Shown here in pieces: positions 24,623 to 33,048 of a DNA stretch of 64,000 nt. Both the position numbers and the translations under genes were made by a program. Source of the DNA: Streptomyces sp. NBC_00091 (GTDB taxonomy: Bacteria > Actinomycetota > Actinomycetes > Streptomycetales > Streptomycetaceae); the NCBI RefSeq assembly GCF_026343185.1, contig NZ_JAPEMA010000001.1, forward strand, positions 372,001-436,000. Reading direction: 5' to 3'. Every line of letters begins with the position of its first letter. The stretch's first letter is position 1. The notes below the pieces were generated by a model. It saw only the letters and a list, made by a program, of their open reading frames with translations, had not been told where the DNA came from and did not search any database.

Positions 24623-25729
24623 GTGTCAACATCACTCTCCACCTCCGGTCCTGCCTCCGGGCAGCCCCCGATAGCCGACGCGGGCCCGCTGGCTCTGTGC
24701 ACCCGTGAACCGCGCGTGCCCGCCGAACGGCTGGTGGCCGAGATGGTCCCGCCGCCCCGCTTCGACTCGGTGCGCTTCGACACCTACAACCCGGACCCGG
24801 CCCAGCCGAGCCAGACCGAGGCCGTCACCGTGCTGAGCGGCTTCGCCGCCGGTCTGGGCGGGGCGCACGCCAGCGGCGCCGGCCGGCGCAAGTGGTTCGG
24901 CAGGAAGGCCGCCGCCCCCGCCGCCGGCCCGCGCGGGGTCTACCTCGACGGCGGCTACGGCGTCGGCAAGACCCACCTGCTCGCCTCCCTGTGGCACGCC
25001 ACCCCGGCCGAGCCCGCGCTCAAGGCCTTCGGCACCTTCGTGGAGCTGACGAACCTGGTCGGCGCGCTCGGTTTCCAGCAGACCGTGCAGACCCTGGGCG
25101 GGCACCGGCTGCTGTGCATCGACGAGTTCGAGCTGGACGACCCGGGCGACACCGTGCTGGTGTCCTCTCTGCTCAGCCGCCTCGTCGAGCAGGGCGTGGC
25201 GCTGGCCGCCACCTCCAACACGCTGCCCGGCAAGCTCGGTGAGGGCCGCTTCGCCGCCGCCGACTTCCTGCGCGAGATCCAGGGGCTGTCCGCCCACTTC
25301 CGGCCGCTGCGCATCGACGGCCAGGACTACCGCCACCGCGGCCTGCCCGAGGCCCCCGCGCCGTTCTCCGACGAGCAGGTGGCCAAGGCCGCGTACGCGA
25401 CCCCGGGCGCGAGCCTCGACGACTTCCCGGGGCTGCTGGAGCACCTGGCGAAGGTCCACCCGAGCCGCTACGGGGCGCTCACGGACGGGATCTCGGCGGT
25501 CTGCCTGACCGACGTCGGCCCGGTCCCGGACCAGTCGACGGCCCTGCGTCTGGTGGTGCTGGCCGACCGGCTGTACGACCGCGAGGTCCCGGTGCTGGCC
25601 TCCGGGGTGCCCTTCGACCGGCTGTTCAGTGAAGAAATGCTCAACGGCGGATATCGGAAGAAGTACTTCCGAGCCATATCGCGGCTCACCGCGCTCGCAC
25701 GCGACGCGAAACCCCTGGTGTCCCAGTAG
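24623..25729 (+). CDS. zapE: AFG1/ZapE-family ATPase
   Basis: 368 aa from GTG at 24623. Walker A is LDGGYGVGKTHLLASLWH, Walker B is RLLCIDEFELDDPGDT, and sensor 1 is LAATSNTLPGKLGEG. The C-terminal FDRLFSEEMLNGGYRKKYFR is typical of the family. In Proteobacteria ZapE modulates Z-ring dynamics; in actinobacteria the role is less certain. The N-terminal ~80 residues are variable. Confidence 0.9.
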   Translation: MSTSLSTSGPASGQPPIADAGPLALCTREPRVPAERLVAEMVPPPRFDSVRFDTYNPDPAQPSQTEAVTVLSGFAAGLGGAHASGAGRRKWFGRKAAAPAAGPRGVYLDGGYGVGKTHLLASLWHATPAEPALKAFGTFVELTNLVGALGFQQTVQTLGGHRLLCIDEFELDDPGDTVLVSSLLSRLVEQGVALAATSNTLPGKLGEGRFAAADFLREIQGLSAHFRPLRIDGQDYRHRGLPEAPAPFSDEQVAKAAYATPGASLDDFPGLLEHLAKVHPSRYGALTDGISAVCLTDVGPVPDQSTALRLVVLADRLYDREVPVLASGVPFDRLFSEEMLNGGYRKKYFRAISRLTALARDAKPLVSQ

Positions 25730-25736
25730 GTTTGGC

Positions 25737-25765
25737 ACGGCCGGGCGCTTCTTTGGCCCGGCCGT
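25737..25765 (+). terminator. Terminator between zapE and the OsmC gene
   Basis: Arms acggccgggc (25737-25746) and gcccggccgt (25756-25765) form a perfect 10-bp stem followed by TTTCC, 7 bp past the zapE stop. Confidence 0.8.
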
Positions 25766-25789
25766 TTCCACTTCTGCGAAGGGATCACC

Positions 25790-26215
25790 ATGGCCACCAC
25801 GCGTCACGCGCACACCATCTGGGAAGGCAACCTGCTGCAGGGCAAGGGTGTCGTCACCCTCGACTCCTCGGGCCTCGGCTCGTACGACGTCTCCTGGCCC
25901 GCCCGTTCCGAGGCCGCGAACGGCAAGACCAGCCCGGAAGAGCTGATCGCCGCAGCCCACTCCAGCTGCTACTCGATGGCTCTGTCCCACGCCCTGGACG
26001 GGAAGGGCACCCCGCCCACCCGCCTGGAGACCAAGGCCGATGTGACCTTCCAGCCCGGTGAGGGCATCACCGGCATCCACCTGACGGTGGAGGCCGAGGT
26101 CCCCGGTCTGGACGCGGCCACCTTCGCCGCCGTCGCCGAGGACGCCAAGAAGAACTGCCCGGTCAGCCAGGCCCTGACGGGTACGACGATCACCCTGAGC
26201 GCCACCCTCGCCTGA
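25790..26215 (+). CDS. OsmC-family peroxiredoxin
   Basis: 141 aa with GAAGGGA upstream. Two conserved redox Cys are present: AAHSSCYSMALSHAL and AKKNCPVSQAL. The catalytic Arg and Glu lie in WPARSEAANGKTSPEELIAA. OsmC/Ohr proteins reduce organic hydroperoxides in the cytosol. Length and motifs match the OsmC rather than the Ohr subgroup. Confidence 0.93.
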   Translation: MATTRHAHTIWEGNLLQGKGVVTLDSSGLGSYDVSWPARSEAANGKTSPEELIAAAHSSCYSMALSHALDGKGTPPTRLETKADVTFQPGEGITGIHLTVEAEVPGLDAATFAAVAEDAKKNCPVSQALTGTTITLSATLA

Positions 26216-26230
26216 TTCCCCGCACCGCCG

Positions 26231-26261
26231 CCGGGCCCCCGCGCACCCCGCCGGGGCCCGG
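26231..26261. terminator. Bidirectional terminator between OsmC and HTTM genes
   Basis: Arms ccgggcccc (26231-26239) and ggggcccgg (26253-26261) form a strong GC stem between two convergent genes. No T-run is seen on either side. Confidence 0.6.
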
Positions 26262-26286
26262 TGGGGTGACGGGCCGCCCGCTTACG

Positions 26287-27528
26287 TCAGTCCCGGGTGG
26301 TCAGCGCCCTGCGGACGCGCGCGTCCAGGGCGAGCAGCACGGCGGTCGGCAGGAAGAGCGCGTCACAGACGATCATGGCCACGGAGAGAAACGGGAGCCC
26401 GAGGACCACGGCGATCCCCGCGTGCTCGGCCATCATCACGGCGAGCAGGACGTTCTTGATCCTGCGGTTGGCCAGGGTGAAGGGGAACGCCACCTGGATG
26501 ACCACCGTCGCGTACGCCATGACCACGAGCGGGACCATCCCGGAGGCCAGCAGCTCCGACAGCCAGGGCCAGGGCCGGAAGTGGTCCAGGTGCAGGGCGT
26601 AGTACAGGGCGCTGCCCTCCTGCCAGCGCGAACCCTGGATCTTGTACCAGCCGGCGGTGGCGTAGATGAAGCAGACCTGTAGGGCCAGCACGGCCATCGC
26701 GCAGTTGTGCAGCATGCCGGTCAGGCGGTCCAGCACCGGGCGGGCCTCGTGCTCCGGGAACCACAGCACGGCCGCGTGGCGCAGTCCGTGGGCCGCCCAC
26801 AGGGCCCACAGCACGGCGCTCCAGCCCCACTGGGGAAATCCGAACAGGACTCCGAGAAGTGCGCCCGTCCCCTGCCACAGGTGCAGCCCGGACCGGTCCC
26901 GCGCACCGGCCTCCCGCAGACGGCGCCGGCGGCGGGCGTCGAGCGACCAGACGTCGGCGCAGCGCAGGAAGACCAGGTAGATGGCCATGATCCGCAGGAC
27001 GTTGTCGCCGCCGTCGCCCAGGAAGGGGGAGCGGAACTCCAGGGAGAGCACGCCCACCATGAAGAACACGGACGTGCCGCGGGTCCGCCAGCCCACCATC
27101 AGCAGCAGGGCGGCCGCCAGGGTGGCGTGGTAGACGGTCTCGAACCACCACCGGCCGGTCCACCAGGTCAGCACGGTGAAGGCCCGGTCCTCACCGATCA
27201 CCCGTACGGCCATGTCCATCGACCAGGGGTTGAGGTCGCCGAACAGGATCCGGCGGTGCGGCCATTCGCGTACGAGGAAGCCCGCGCAGACGAAGGCGAA
27301 GCCGATGCGGACGACCGCCGCCTGGTGGGGGAACCGGATCCGGCCGGTGGCCTCCACGAACGCGGTCAGCAGCTCGGGGACGGACCGCCGGGGGGCGGGC
27401 TCCTCCCCGGCGCCGGCGGCCGGTGGGGCCGGGGGGCGGGTGGGCGAAGCGGTTCCGGGCCCGTCCGGCGCCGGGGCGGGCGCCGGGATGAGGGGGATCA
27501 CTCGGGCCGGTTTCTCGTCGGGGGTCAC
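26287..27528 (-). CDS. HTTM-domain membrane protein (vitamin K-dependent gamma-carboxylase-like)
   Basis: 413 aa from GTG at 27528, which overlaps the DUF5819 stop (GTGA). A Pro/Ala-rich N-terminus (~1-50) is followed by multiple membrane segments, e.g. VRIGFAFVCAGFLVREWP, ATLAAALLLMVGW, AMAVLALQVCFIYATAGWYK and MVPLVVMAYATVVIQVAFPF. YKIQGSRWQEGSALYYAL is a typical HTTM motif. The family is related to vitamin K-dependent gamma-glutamyl carboxylase, but most bacterial members have no assigned reaction. Confidence 0.85.
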   Translation of the reverse strand: MTPDEKPARVIPLIPAPAPAPDGPGTASPTRPPAPPAAGAGEEPAPRRSVPELLTAFVEATGRIRFPHQAAVVRIGFAFVCAGFLVREWPHRRILFGDLNPWSMDMAVRVIGEDRAFTVLTWWTGRWWFETVYHATLAAALLLMVGWRTRGTSVFFMVGVLSLEFRSPFLGDGGDNVLRIMAIYLVFLRCADVWSLDARRRRRLREAGARDRSGLHLWQGTGALLGVLFGFPQWGWSAVLWALWAAHGLRHAAVLWFPEHEARPVLDRLTGMLHNCAMAVLALQVCFIYATAGWYKIQGSRWQEGSALYYALHLDHFRPWPWLSELLASGMVPLVVMAYATVVIQVAFPFTLANRRIKNVLLAVMMAEHAGIAVVLGLPFLSVAMIVCDALFLPTAVLLALDARVRRALTTRD

Positions 27529-28178
27529 AGGTTCTGCCTGTCCTCCCCCGCGACCGGCCACCAGGGCAGCGTCAGTTCGCGGGGGGTGGTGTCGAGGGGA
27601 CTGAGGTCCCAGTCGGGCGGCTCCACGGCCGTCGCCCGTGTCCGGAGCTGGACCGCGACGACGGGCCGCTCTCCACTCGCGGCGGGGGCGAGGCGCTGGA
27701 GCACGACGCGCTTGAGGTAGCGCTCGGACAGGCCCGCACGCGCGTCCGGGGCCGCCCCGCCTTCGTCCGCGTGGGTGACCGTGTAGAAGTCCCAGGCCCG
27801 GCGCAGCATGTTCTGGTGCAGGTGGCTGGGGATCGCGGTGCCGCGGAAGGCCTCGATGTCCTGCGCGGTCAGATCGGTCCACCGCCCGACGCCGCCGGCG
27901 CCGTCAGCCGTGCCGGTCCGTACGCGTGCGGAGATCGCGACGTTCTCCTGGACCGGATTGGGGGCGAAGAGCTTCCAGTCCTGCCCGAACTCCGGGCGGA
28001 CGTGGCCTTCGATCGCCGCCGCGTACTCCCGTGAGATGCCGTTGGGGGGTGCGAGGGAGAGGAACAGTGTCGCGCCGTGCCACAGCGCGGCGCCGGCCAG
28101 GACGACGGCGCCCGCGACGAGCGCCGCGAGGGCCGGCGGTGACCAGGCCTGGGGAGGGTGTTCCTGAGTGCCCGTCAT
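27525..28178 (-). CDS. DUF5819 family protein
   Basis: 217 aa. A single N-terminal membrane anchor (PPALAALVAGAVVLAGAAL) is followed by an extracytoplasmic domain with NGISREYAAAIEGHVRPEFG, DWKLFAPNPVQENVAISARV and LHQNMLRRAWDFYTVTHADE. This is the DUF5819 pattern, found next to HTTM proteins in actinobacteria. The overlap with the HTTM gene suggests the two proteins act as one membrane complex. Confidence 0.82.
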   Translation of the reverse strand: MTGTQEHPPQAWSPPALAALVAGAVVLAGAALWHGATLFLSLAPPNGISREYAAAIEGHVRPEFGQDWKLFAPNPVQENVAISARVRTGTADGAGGVGRWTDLTAQDIEAFRGTAIPSHLHQNMLRRAWDFYTVTHADEGGAAPDARAGLSERYLKRVVLQRLAPAASGERPVVAVQLRTRATAVEPPDWDLSPLDTTPRELTLPWWPVAGEDRQNL

Positions 28179-28229
28179 GACTGTGCGCTCCTGATTCCGC
28201 CGGGCCTGATCACGTGTCCGATTGCGGAG

Positions 28230-28727
28230 TCAGCGGCCGAGGCCGAGGCCGCCGAGCAGCGTTCCACCACCGGGAACGCTGAGCGTGCCGGGCGCGCCGG
28301 AGGTACCACCCGAAGAACCGGAGGTGCCCGAGGTACCGGAGGACGAAGCGCCGGAGGAGCCCGACGTACCCGAAGAGCCGGAGGTGCCGGAGGTACCCCC
28401 GGAAGTACCGGAGGAACCGGAGGTGCCGGAGGTACCACCCGAAGAGCCCGACGTACCCGAAGAACCGGACGTGCCCGAGGAGCCCGAGGTGCCGTTGTCG
28501 TCGCCGTCCCCGAGGAGCAGCCGGCGAATGTTCAGCTCGACGTGCGGCCGGAACTCGTTGGTCTGGTTGCAGAAGCCGTTCAGTACCGGGCCGCAGCTGT
28601 GGTTGATCTCGTGCGTCTGGGAGTTGTTGGAGCCGTCGCCGTACTGGTCCGCCACGGCGACCTGGCCGAACGCCGAAGCACCGGCGATCGAGACCACGAC
28701 CAGAATCGACTGCAGAACGCGCCTCAT
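28230..28727 (-). CDS. Secreted protein with long Gly/Thr/Ser repeat tail
   Basis: 165 aa, ATG at 28727 with an AGGAAAGG site. A signal peptide (RRVLQSILVVVSIAGASAFG, cleavage after AVA) is followed by a short conserved segment with two Cys (HEINHSCGPVLNGFCNQTNE) and VELNIRRLLLGDGD. About 80 residues of GTSGSSG-type repeats come next, ending in TLSVPGGGTLLGGLGLGR. The two Cys may form a disulfide. No family recognised; the repeat suggests a flexible cell-surface linker or spore-coat-like material, which is speculative. Confidence 0.75.
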   Translation of the reverse strand: MRRVLQSILVVVSIAGASAFGQVAVADQYGDGSNNSQTHEINHSCGPVLNGFCNQTNEFRPHVELNIRRLLLGDGDDNGTSGSSGTSGSSGTSGSSGGTSGTSGSSGTSGGTSGTSGSSGTSGSSGASSSGTSGTSGSSGGTSGAPGTLSVPGGGTLLGGLGLGR

Positions 28728-28926
28728 CGTGCCACCTTTCCTCGCGTTTGACGGCGACCGCACCGGCCGCCGCAGCCGCCCCAACGAAAGGATTCGGCCT
28801 AGGTCACGAAGGCGGGCGCCCCCGATGGGCCAGGCCGGTGACGGGAGAACACCGACGGCCTCCGTCAGGGGAACGGCCGTCCGTCCGCTTGACCGCCTGT
28901 CGAGCGGCCTTCTTATCGGAAAGTCA

Positions 28927-28932
28927 TATATT
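28927..28932 (+). promoter_or_regulatory. -10 element before the deacetylase gene
   Basis: TATATT in a rare AT-rich patch (tcatatattttg) lies 8 nt before the GTG at 28941. No ribosome site is present, consistent with leaderless transcription. Confidence 0.5.
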
Positions 28933-28940
28933 TTGCGTGC

Positions 28941-29840
28941 GTGACCCTTTCTGTACGCAAAGTAGCGGCCGTAGCCGCGCTCAGTGCCGCCCTCGCGGGA
29001 TGCGGGGGCGGTTCCGACGGCGCCCCGCAGGGTGCCGGCCAGGCCCGGCTGGGCAGCCCCGCGGCCTCCGGCCCGGCCACCGCGGCAGCCCCGGCCTCCC
29101 CCTCCGCACCCGCGTCCCCGCTGGCCGGTGCGCCCGCCCGGGTGCCGACCCTCGCACCCGGCCCGAACGGCCTGACCCCCGTCTTCGAGCGGGCCCGCCA
29201 GGGGGCCGACAAGACGGTGGCGCTGACCTTCGACGCCGATATGACCTCCGATCAGGGGCCGCGCGCCGCCTCGGGGGAACGGTTCGACAACCCGGACCTG
29301 ATCTCCGCCCTGCGCCGGCTGAAGGTGCCCTCGACGGTCTTCATGACGGGCCGCTGGGCGGAGGAGTACCCGGACCAGGCGAAGTCCATCGGCACCGACC
29401 CGAACTTCGAGATCGCGAACCACTCTTACAGCCACCACGCCTTCAAGTCCCCCTGCTACGGACTCCCCGCGCTGGACGGCGAAGCCGCCCGGGCCGACGT
29501 GGACCGGGCCTTCGCGGCGTTCAGGAAGGCGGGCGCGGTCAACACGGTGCCGTACTTCCGCTTCCCCGGCGGCTGCTACGACGACCAGGCGCTGCGGGCC
29601 CTGGCCCCCGCCCGGGTGACGGCCGTGCAGTGGGACGTGGTCAGCGGGGACGCCTTCGCCAAGGACCCCGACGCGGTGGCGGAGCAGGTGCTGGCCGGGG
29701 TGAAGCCCGGTTCGGTGGTGGTCATGCACTGCACGCGCAGCGCCGCCCCGGTGACCGAGCAGGCAATCCAGAAGATCGTCCCGGAGCTGCGCAAGCGCGG
29801 GTTCCGCTTCGTGAAGGTGTCCGAGCTGATGGGGAAGTGA
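28941..29840 (+). CDS. Polysaccharide deacetylase lipoprotein
   Basis: 299 aa from GTG at 28941. The lipobox LSAALAGCGGG predicts a lipoprotein. A Pro/Ala/Ser linker (~25-75) leads to a NodB-homology domain: TVALTFDADMTSD (catalytic Asp and metal Asp), IANHSYSHHAF (metal His pair) and FRFPGGCYDD. VVVMHCTRSA lies where the family's catalytic His motif occurs. It is likely to deacetylate peptidoglycan or another wall polysaccharide at the outer membrane face. Confidence 0.9.
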   Translation: MTLSVRKVAAVAALSAALAGCGGGSDGAPQGAGQARLGSPAASGPATAAAPASPSAPASPLAGAPARVPTLAPGPNGLTPVFERARQGADKTVALTFDADMTSDQGPRAASGERFDNPDLISALRRLKVPSTVFMTGRWAEEYPDQAKSIGTDPNFEIANHSYSHHAFKSPCYGLPALDGEAARADVDRAFAAFRKAGAVNTVPYFRFPGGCYDDQALRALAPARVTAVQWDVVSGDAFAKDPDAVAEQVLAGVKPGSVVVMHCTRSAAPVTEQAIQKIVPELRKRGFRFVKVSELMGK

Positions 29841-29889
29841 CGTTGGGGAAGTGACGTTTCGGCAGGGAGGGAGGGAGGCAGGGGCGCGC

Positions 29890-30546
29890 TCAGCCGCGGC
29901 GGGCGCTGACGAGACAGGCCACCGCGCCCGCCGCCCCGGCCAGCAGCAGCGCCCCCGCCAGGGCGCCCAGCGGAAGCGGCACGGTGTCCGAGCGGGCGGC
30001 CGTGACCAGGGCGGACACCGCACTGCGGGCCGGGGAGAAGGCCGCGACCCAGGCCAGCAGGGAGCCGACGCCCCCGGCGAGGACCGCGAGGCCCCGCCCC
30101 CGGACCAGCGGCCTGCTGCACACCGCGCCCACGGCCGCGCCCGTCAGGGCGCACACCGCCACCCCCACCGCCCCGGCCAGGGCCACCTCGGCCGGGGGCT
30201 GCCGCTGGAAGTCGCCGAGCAGCATCGCGAAAGCCGCGCCGGCGGCCCCGGCGAGCAGGCTCCCGCCCAGGGCGGTCAGCAGGGCCGCCGCGTGCACCCG
30301 GGTGGGCCCGGCCGCGGCGGCGGAGCAGTCGCGGGCCGCCGGGGGTTCGCCGGTGACGCAGATCCGGACCAGCCAGGCGGTCTGTGGGACCAGGCCGGCG
30401 GCCGCGTAGCCGAGGGCGTCCAGCACCGGGTCGCCGGAGCGGACGCCGACGGCCACGAAGGCCGCGTACACGACGAGGGGGGCGATCCAGCGCTGGGAGC
30501 GCAGCAGCAGGGCGCCCTGGTAGCGGATCAGGGCGGTCACGGTCAC
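29890..30546 (-). CDS. ABC transporter membrane subunit
   Basis: 218 aa from GTG at 30546, overlapping the ATPase stop (GTGA). Six hydrophobic segments are visible, e.g. WIAPLVVYAAFVAVGV, VAVCALTGAAVGAVCS and LGALAGALLLAGAAGAVACL. The sequence is Ala/Gly-rich without a recognised substrate signature. Together with the upstream ATPase it forms an ABC-2-like exporter of unknown substrate. Confidence 0.75.
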   Translation of the reverse strand: MTVTALIRYQGALLLRSQRWIAPLVVYAAFVAVGVRSGDPVLDALGYAAAGLVPQTAWLVRICVTGEPPAARDCSAAAAGPTRVHAAALLTALGGSLLAGAAGAAFAMLLGDFQRQPPAEVALAGAVGVAVCALTGAAVGAVCSRPLVRGRGLAVLAGGVGSLLAWVAAFSPARSAVSALVTAARSDTVPLPLGALAGALLLAGAAGAVACLVSARRG

Positions 30547-31337
30547 GGAAGTTCCTCCACGGCACGGATGTGCCAGGGCGGGTGGGCGGTGAGCAGCTCG
30601 CGCAGCAGGGCGTCGGAGCGGTCGGCGTCCACGGTCAGCAGGACCCCGCCGTCGGGGGCGGGCGCGGCGGCCGGGCCCGGGGGCGGCTCGGCGCCGGGCG
30701 GGCCCGCCGCGTGGATCCGTACGCACGGCGCCCGGGCCGGGGCCACCGGCTCCAGCGCGGCGCCGCGCACCCGGTAGTGGGCGTCGGGCAGGCCGGCGAG
30801 CCGGGCGGGGTCGTGGTCGACGAAGACCACCGTGCCCCCGGCGGCGGTGCGCTCGGTGACGGCCCGGTCCAGCTCGGCCCGGGCGGGCGCGTCCAGCCCG
30901 GTCCAGGCTTCGTCGAGGACGAGCAGCCCGGGCTCGGCGAGCAGGGCCTGGGCCACGGCCACCTTCTGGCTGGTGCCCTTGGACAGTTCGGCCATCGGAG
31001 TGCGGGCGTAGGCGGCGGCGCCGAACCGCTCCAGCCCGTCGGCCACCCGCCGGGCCGCCTCGGCGCGCGGCAGGCCCTGCACCCGGCCCAGGTGGGTCAG
31101 GTAGGCGCCCGCCGTGAGCGGCAGGGCCGCCGGGAAGCGTTCGGGGACGTAGGCGGTGCGGTGCGGGCGGCCCGTGACGCGCCCCTCGGTCGGGGTGTCG
31201 ATGCCGGCGAGGATGCGCAGCAGGGTGGACTTGCCGCCGCCGTTGCCCCCTTCGACGCGGACCAGGGAGCCGTCCGGCAGCTCCGCCGTGACCCCGCGCA
31301 GCACCCAGGGCCGCCGCCTGCCGTAGCGGCGGCCCAC
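30543..31337 (-). CDS. ABC transporter ATP-binding protein
   Basis: 264 aa from GTG at 31337. Walker A is VEGGNGGGKSTLLRILAG, the signature is ELSKGTSQKVAVAQALL, Walker B is LLVLDEAWTGLD and the H-loop is VVFVDHDPARL. A C-terminal extension (~190-264) is Pro/Ala-rich. The true start could be a CTG at 31352, overlapping the AIM24 stop (CTGA) and giving MRLTDVGRRYG; GTG is the conservative choice, with GAGG 9 nt upstream. Confidence 0.85.
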   Translation of the reverse strand: MGRRYGRRRPWVLRGVTAELPDGSLVRVEGGNGGGKSTLLRILAGIDTPTEGRVTGRPHRTAYVPERFPAALPLTAGAYLTHLGRVQGLPRAEAARRVADGLERFGAAAYARTPMAELSKGTSQKVAVAQALLAEPGLLVLDEAWTGLDAPARAELDRAVTERTAAGGTVVFVDHDPARLAGLPDAHYRVRGAALEPVAPARAPCVRIHAAGPPGAEPPPGPAAAPAPDGGVLLTVDADRSDALLRELLTAHPPWHIRAVEELP

Positions 31338-31348
31338 GTCGGTGAGCC

Positions 31349-32023
31349 TCAGTGGGCCGCCACCGTCTCGGTGACCTCGCTGGGCCGGACGATGACGAAG
31401 CCCTCGCCGCGCAGCATCAGCTGGACGGCCTCGCCGGAGCCGCCGCGGATCATGGAGCCGACCGACTGGGAGCGGTGCAGCCCGGTCTCCAGGTGGGCGC
31501 TCCAGCCGACGACCGCGTCCGTGTCCACGTACACCGGCGCCTGCGCGGTGACCGGGATGATGATCGGGTTGCCGTCGCAGACCACGGCGAGCTTGCCGGT
31601 GCCGGTGAAGAGGCTGTTGAAGAGGCCGCCGCCGGTCATGCCGGCGCCCTTCACCATTTTGATCTCGTAGGACAGGGTCGGGTCGAAGCACAGGACGTTG
31701 CGCCCGTTGATGGTCAGGGCGTCGCCGGGCTCGAAGTCGATGATGAAGCAGTTGCCGGCCTGGTGCGCGAACCACGCCTCGCCCTGGCCGCGTACGGACA
31801 TCAGCGCGAGGCCCTCACCGGTGACGGCCCGCTTGAGCATGCCGCCGATGCCCTGGCCCTTGCGCTCGAACTGGAGGTTGCCGCGGAAGGCGACCATCGA
31901 GCCCTGGCGGGCGAGCATCTCACCGTTGACGGCGTATTTGACGGACTTGGCGTTCTGCAGGGTCATGCCCGGGGCGGTGGACTGCTGCGCCAGGTTCTCC
32001 GACGCGAAAAGGTCGCTCTTCAT
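31349..32023 (-). CDS. AIM24/TIGR00266 family protein
   Basis: 224 aa, ATG at 32023. Repeated beta-rich segments typical of AIM24 are present: AVNGEMLARQGSMVAFRGNL, GEGLALMSVRGQGEAWFA, DALTINGRNVLCFDPTLSY, and GEAVQLMLRGEGFVIVRPSE at the end. These are cytosolic beta-prism proteins of unclear function, often in clusters in streptomycetes. It overlaps or abuts the ABC ATPase start, suggesting one operon. Confidence 0.88.
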   Translation of the reverse strand: MKSDLFASENLAQQSTAPGMTLQNAKSVKYAVNGEMLARQGSMVAFRGNLQFERKGQGIGGMLKRAVTGEGLALMSVRGQGEAWFAHQAGNCFIIDFEPGDALTINGRNVLCFDPTLSYEIKMVKGAGMTGGGLFNSLFTGTGKLAVVCDGNPIIIPVTAQAPVYVDTDAVVGWSAHLETGLHRSQSVGSMIRGGSGEAVQLMLRGEGFVIVRPSEVTETVAAH

Positions 32024-32094
32024 GGAGTCGATCCTCACCCGGGCCGGCCACCCGGGACATCCTCCTGAAGGCGGACCCTGGCATCCTTGGCCGG

Positions 32095-32844
32095 ATGAGC
32101 AGCCAGCACACGAACGAGACCACAGGCGTACCCGCGGTCGGCGCGGACAGTCCCTTCCGGCAGGAGCACGTCCTGCGCGACGAGGCCCCGCAGTTCGTGC
32201 TGCCGCTGGTGGTGCGGATCGAGAAGACCGGACCCCCGGCCCGGACCGACGCACTGGAGACGGCGGCCCGTGCGGTGCTGGTCCTGCTGACGGACGAGCG
32301 GGCGCAAGGCGAGGGCGAGTGGGCTCAGGCGGTGCGCGACTGGCAGGACGCCAGGATCCGCAAGGTGGTCCGGCGGGCGCGCGGGGCGGAGTGGCGCAAG
32401 GCGGGGACGCTGCCGGGTGTCACGGTGCACGGGGAGGCCTCGGAGGTCCGGGTCTTCCCGCCGGTGCCGCTGGACGGCTGGCCCAAGGAGCTGGCCAAGC
32501 TCCAGGTGTCGGGCACCGACCTGGACGACCCGGAGCCGGTGGCTCCGGCCGAGCCTGGGCTGCCGGTGCTGTGGCTGAACCCCGATCTCGGCATGTCGGC
32601 CGGGAAGGCGATGGCCCAGGCGGGGCACGCGGCGCAGCTGGCCTGGTGGGAGCTGACCGCGGCCGAGCGGGCCCTGTGGCGGGCCTGCGGTTTCCGGCTG
32701 GCGGTACGCACCGCCCCGCGCGAGCGGTGGGCGGAGCTGAGCGGGAGCGGGCTGCCGGTGGTGCGGGACGCCGGTTTCACGGAGATCGCGCCGGGCTCCT
32801 GCACGGTGGTCTCGGACCACCCGGCGCTGCGCGCCCGGCTCTGA
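32095..32844 (+). CDS. Pth2-like peptidyl-tRNA hydrolase domain protein
   Basis: 249 aa, ATG at 32095. The C-terminal third contains LNPDLGMSAGKAMAQAGHAA followed by QLAWW, matching the Pth2 core (NxDLxMxxGKxxAQxxHA). Residues 1-150 contain FVLPLVVRIEKTGPPA and are specific to actinobacterial members. It may recycle peptidyl-tRNA, but the partial similarity leaves room for another hydrolase role. Divergent from AIM24 with a 71-bp gap. Confidence 0.8.
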   Translation: MSSQHTNETTGVPAVGADSPFRQEHVLRDEAPQFVLPLVVRIEKTGPPARTDALETAARAVLVLLTDERAQGEGEWAQAVRDWQDARIRKVVRRARGAEWRKAGTLPGVTVHGEASEVRVFPPVPLDGWPKELAKLQVSGTDLDDPEPVAPAEPGLPVLWLNPDLGMSAGKAMAQAGHAAQLAWWELTAAERALWRACGFRLAVRTAPRERWAELSGSGLPVVRDAGFTEIAPGSCTVVSDHPALRARL

Positions 32845-32845
32845 G

Positions 32846-32946
32846 GCGGGCGGGGGCTCCGGGGCCGGCGCGGGCCCTGCGCCGGGGCGGGCGCGGGGGC
32901 GGCTCCGGGGCGGCCGGGGCGGGCGGCCGGCGGGGCGGGCGGGCGG
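32846..32946 (+). other. Extreme G-rich tract with G-quadruplex potential
   Basis: About 100 bp of almost pure G and C with many GGG/GGGG runs (for example ggggcgggcgggcgg near 32932-32946), directly past the Pth2-like stop and ~100 bp before the DUF692 gene. The + strand could form G-quadruplexes. No coding sense is evident. Confidence 0.6.
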
Positions 32947-33048
32947 AACCTCAAATGTTGCTCTGAACGTCCCCTCCTGGTGGTTGATGCGGCCCTTACG
33001 GGGCCATCACATCGGCATACGGTCCGTGAGTTGGGGGCGAGGGGGGAC

